From contig CAZWVH010000090.1 in assembly GCA_964636945.1 (NCBI GenBank), positions 1-7,944 of the forward strand: DNA of 7,944 bases, in the 5' to 3' direction. The stretch is from CAZADA01 sp964636945. Its GTDB lineage: Bacteria; Pseudomonadota; Alphaproteobacteria; Caulobacterales; Maricaulaceae. How positions within the stretch are numbered: the first letter of the stretch is position 1; every line of letters begins with the position of its first letter. The translations under genes were made by a program, and so were the position numbers. The notes beneath the pieces were generated by a model. That model saw nothing but the letters and a program-made list of their open reading frames with translations, was not told the origin of the DNA and did no database searches. Below, one piece after another: positions 6,755 to 7,944 of this stretch.

Positions 6755-6787
6755 GCCGCTGTTGGCGATGAAAGACCCAACAGCGGC
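6755..6787 (-). terminator. terminator-like hairpin after rplA
   Basis: A perfect 11-bp inverted repeat, GCCGCTGTTGG and CCAACAGCGGC with an 11-base loop, begins 14 bases beyond the rplA stop codon. On the transcript it is followed by AATTTCCC. The stem is strong, but the U-tract is short and imperfect. It could be a full Rho-independent terminator, a leaky attenuator, or a 3' processing/stabilising stem for the rplKA mRNA. Its position between rplA and the unrelated glycosyltransferase gene suggests it limits read-through into that gene. Confidence 0.7.
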
Positions 6788-6801
6788 CAAACTGGCGAAC
6801 G

Positions 6802-7503
6802 CTAACCCGCCGCAGACGCGTCGGCGATGTCGATCCGCACGCCCGGACCCATTGTGGAGCTGATGGCCACCTTGCGCATGTAGGATCCCTTCGCGCCCGA
6901 GGGCTTGGCCTTAATCACGGCGCCAAGCAATGCGCGAACATTTTGTTCGAGGGCGTCTTCGCTGAACGAGGCCTTGCCAACGCCAGCATGGACAATGCCG
7001 GCCTTCTCGACGCGAAACTCAACAGCGCCGCCTTTGGCATCCTTCACCGCTTGGTCCACATTGGGGGTGACGGTGCCGACTTTGGGATTGGGCATCAAGC
7101 CCCGGGGGCCGAGCACTTTGCCCAGCCGTCCCACCAGCGGCATCATGTCAGGCGTCGCAATGACTTTATCAAAGTCCATCCGACCGTTCTGGACCTCTTC
7201 CATCAAGTCCTCAGCGCCAACCACATCGGCGCCGGCCTTGCGCGCGGCGTCCGCTTTGTCGCCTTTGGCAAATACCGCGACGCGGACAGTCCGGCCCGTG
7301 CCGTTCGGCAGATTGACCACGCCGCGCACCATTTGGTCAGCATGGCGCGGATCCACGCCCAGATTGATCGCAAGCTCGACGGTTTCGTCAAACTTGGCCT
7401 TTGCGTTATTCTTCACCAGCTTGACCGCTTCACCCACAGTGTAGAGCTTGTCGCGGTCATAACTCGCGCGCGCCGCCGTGGTCCGTTTTCCCAGTTTCGC
7501 CAT
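6802..7503 (-). CDS. rplA: 50S ribosomal protein L1
   Basis: Encodes a full-length 233-residue L1. L1 forms the mobile L1 stalk of the large subunit that helps release deacylated tRNA from the E site. In many bacteria it also represses its own operon by binding the rplK leader mRNA, which here would lie outside the window. Recognisable features are the N-terminal KRTTAARASYD segment, the DPRHADQMVRG block near 51-61, and the diagnostic LGPRGLMPNPKVGT motif at 131-144. The C-terminal MRKVAISSTMGPGVRID block falls around 209-225. The ATG at 7503 is two bases past the rplK stop codon, and a GGAGGG ribosome binding site sits inside the end of rplK, which suggests translational coupling. A strong inverted repeat follows the TAG stop by 14 bases. 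Reading frame is intact and nothing is unusual in the protein itself. Confidence 0.98.
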   Translation of the reverse strand: MAKLGKRTTAARASYDRDKLYTVGEAVKLVKNNAKAKFDETVELAINLGVDPRHADQMVRGVVNLPNGTGRTVRVAVFAKGDKADAARKAGADVVGAEDLMEEVQNGRMDFDKVIATPDMMPLVGRLGKVLGPRGLMPNPKVGTVTPNVDQAVKDAKGGAVEFRVEKAGIVHAGVGKASFSEDALEQNVRALLGAVIKAKPSGAKGSYMRKVAISSTMGPGVRIDIADASAAG

Positions 7504-7505
7504 GA

Positions 7506-7937
7506 CTAACCCTCCACCACGTCGAGACCCATGGACCGCGCCGAGCCCATGATGATTTTGGTCGCCTGATCGAGATCATTGGCGTTGAGATCCTTGAATT
7601 TCGCCTCGGCGATTTCACGACACTGGGCCTCAGTGACCTTGCCGGCCACTTCGGTGCCTGGCTTGTGCGCGCCCTTTTGCAGCTTGGCCGCCTTTTTCAA
7701 AAAGAAGCTCGCCGGCGGACTCTTGGTTTCGAATGTGAAGGATTTATCCTGATAGACTGTGATGATGGTGGGCACGGGCATGCCCTTTTCCATCTCTTGG
7801 GTCTGAGCGTTAAACGCCTTGCAGAATTCCATAATATTGACGCCGCGCTGACCCAGCGCAGGTCCGATCGGCGGGGAGGGATTGGCCGCGCCCGCCGGCA
7901 CTTGCAGCTTGATATAGCCGTCAATTTTCTTCGCCAT
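7506..7937 (-). CDS. rplK: 50S ribosomal protein L11
   Basis: Encodes a 143-residue protein of the usual L11 length. L11 binds the 23S rRNA GTPase-centre region at the base of the L7/L12 stalk and takes part in factor-dependent GTP hydrolysis and in RelA-mediated stringent response. The N-terminal domain (about residues 1-72) has the family signature at 20-45: the proline-rich PSPPIGPALGQ, then GVNIMEFCKAFN. The adjacent prolines at 22-23 are in the region where thiostrepton-resistance changes occur in other bacteria. The rRNA-binding C-terminal domain (about 73-143) has SPPASFFLKKAAK and the closing GSARSMGLDV. The ATG at 7937 gives the canonical MAKKIDGYIKLQV start. Only seven bases of upstream sequence are present, so its ribosome binding site and any L1-binding leader are mostly outside the window. 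It is followed two bases later by rplA. Confidence 0.98.
   Translation of the reverse strand: MAKKIDGYIKLQVPAGAANPSPPIGPALGQRGVNIMEFCKAFNAQTQEMEKGMPVPTIITVYQDKSFTFETKSPPASFFLKKAAKLQKGAHKPGTEVAGKVTEAQCREIAEAKFKDLNANDLDQATKIIMGSARSMGLDVVEG
7510..7515 (-). promoter_or_regulatory. rplA Shine-Dalgarno inside the rplK 3' end
   Basis: GGAGGG on the minus strand lies six bases upstream of the rplA ATG and also forms part of the last two rplK codons (GAG GGT) before its TAG stop. This placement fixes the rplA start at 7503 and makes coupled translation of L11 and L1 likely. Confidence 0.85.
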
Positions 7938-7944
7938 GATTCAC

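Noticed and set aside
6502..6780. 92-codon minus-strand open frame across the rplA-glycosyltransferase gap
   Set aside because: It includes part of the terminator-like hairpin and overlaps the glycosyltransferase start in another frame; it looks like chance open frame in GC-rich DNA.

Overview
The window carries a ribosomal-protein / RNA-polymerase (rpl-rpo) cluster of a fairly GC-rich bacterium. Every gene lies on the minus strand, so transcription runs from high to low coordinates: rplK (L11), rplA (L1), a polytopic GT-C-type glycosyltransferase-like gene, rplJ (L10), rplL (L7/L12), then rpoB (RNA polymerase beta), which runs off the low-coordinate end after 1125 codons. The RpoB N-terminus and overall sequence, and the L10, L11 and L1 proteins, look alphaproteobacterial. 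By memory RpoB is closest to Caulobacterales-type sequences, but that finer placement is a guess.

Region by region. 7506-7937 rplK and 6802-7503 rplA are two bases apart, and the rplA ribosome binding site lies inside the last rplK codons. At 6755-6787 a perfect 11-bp inverted repeat follows rplA and looks like a terminator or attenuator. 4940-6640 encodes a 566-residue membrane protein with an N-terminal DE motif, HPP, ARMY and PRM motifs and a C-terminal soluble domain, typical of GT39/PMT-like lipid-linked-sugar transferases. It is not a translation gene and is the one unexpected item. 4492-4939 (448 bp) is non-coding. It holds a good sigma-70-type promoter (TTGACC-17-TATCTA), an A/T-rich stretch inside an inverted repeat just upstream of it, a structured element very probably corresponding to the L10 autoregulatory leader, and two hairpins beside the rplJ Shine-Dalgarno. 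3976-4491 rplJ, 3542-3925 rplL and 1-3376 rpoB follow. The 165-bp rplL-rpoB gap contains a short GC hairpin with a GTTTT tail, a possible attenuator.

Together rplK, rplA, rplJ and rplL supply the L1 stalk and the L11/L10-L12 GTPase stalk of the large ribosomal subunit, and rpoB supplies the beta subunit of RNA polymerase. The glycosyltransferase gene splits the usual rplKA / rplJL-rpoBC arrangement but is bracketed by a terminator-like hairpin upstream and a separate promoter downstream. The two ribosomal transcription units may therefore be insulated from it.

I see no tRNA, rRNA, CRISPR array, insertion sequence or phage gene. Apart from the inserted glycosyltransferase gene and its flanking regulatory DNA, this is conserved housekeeping sequence, and I see no convincing new biological system.
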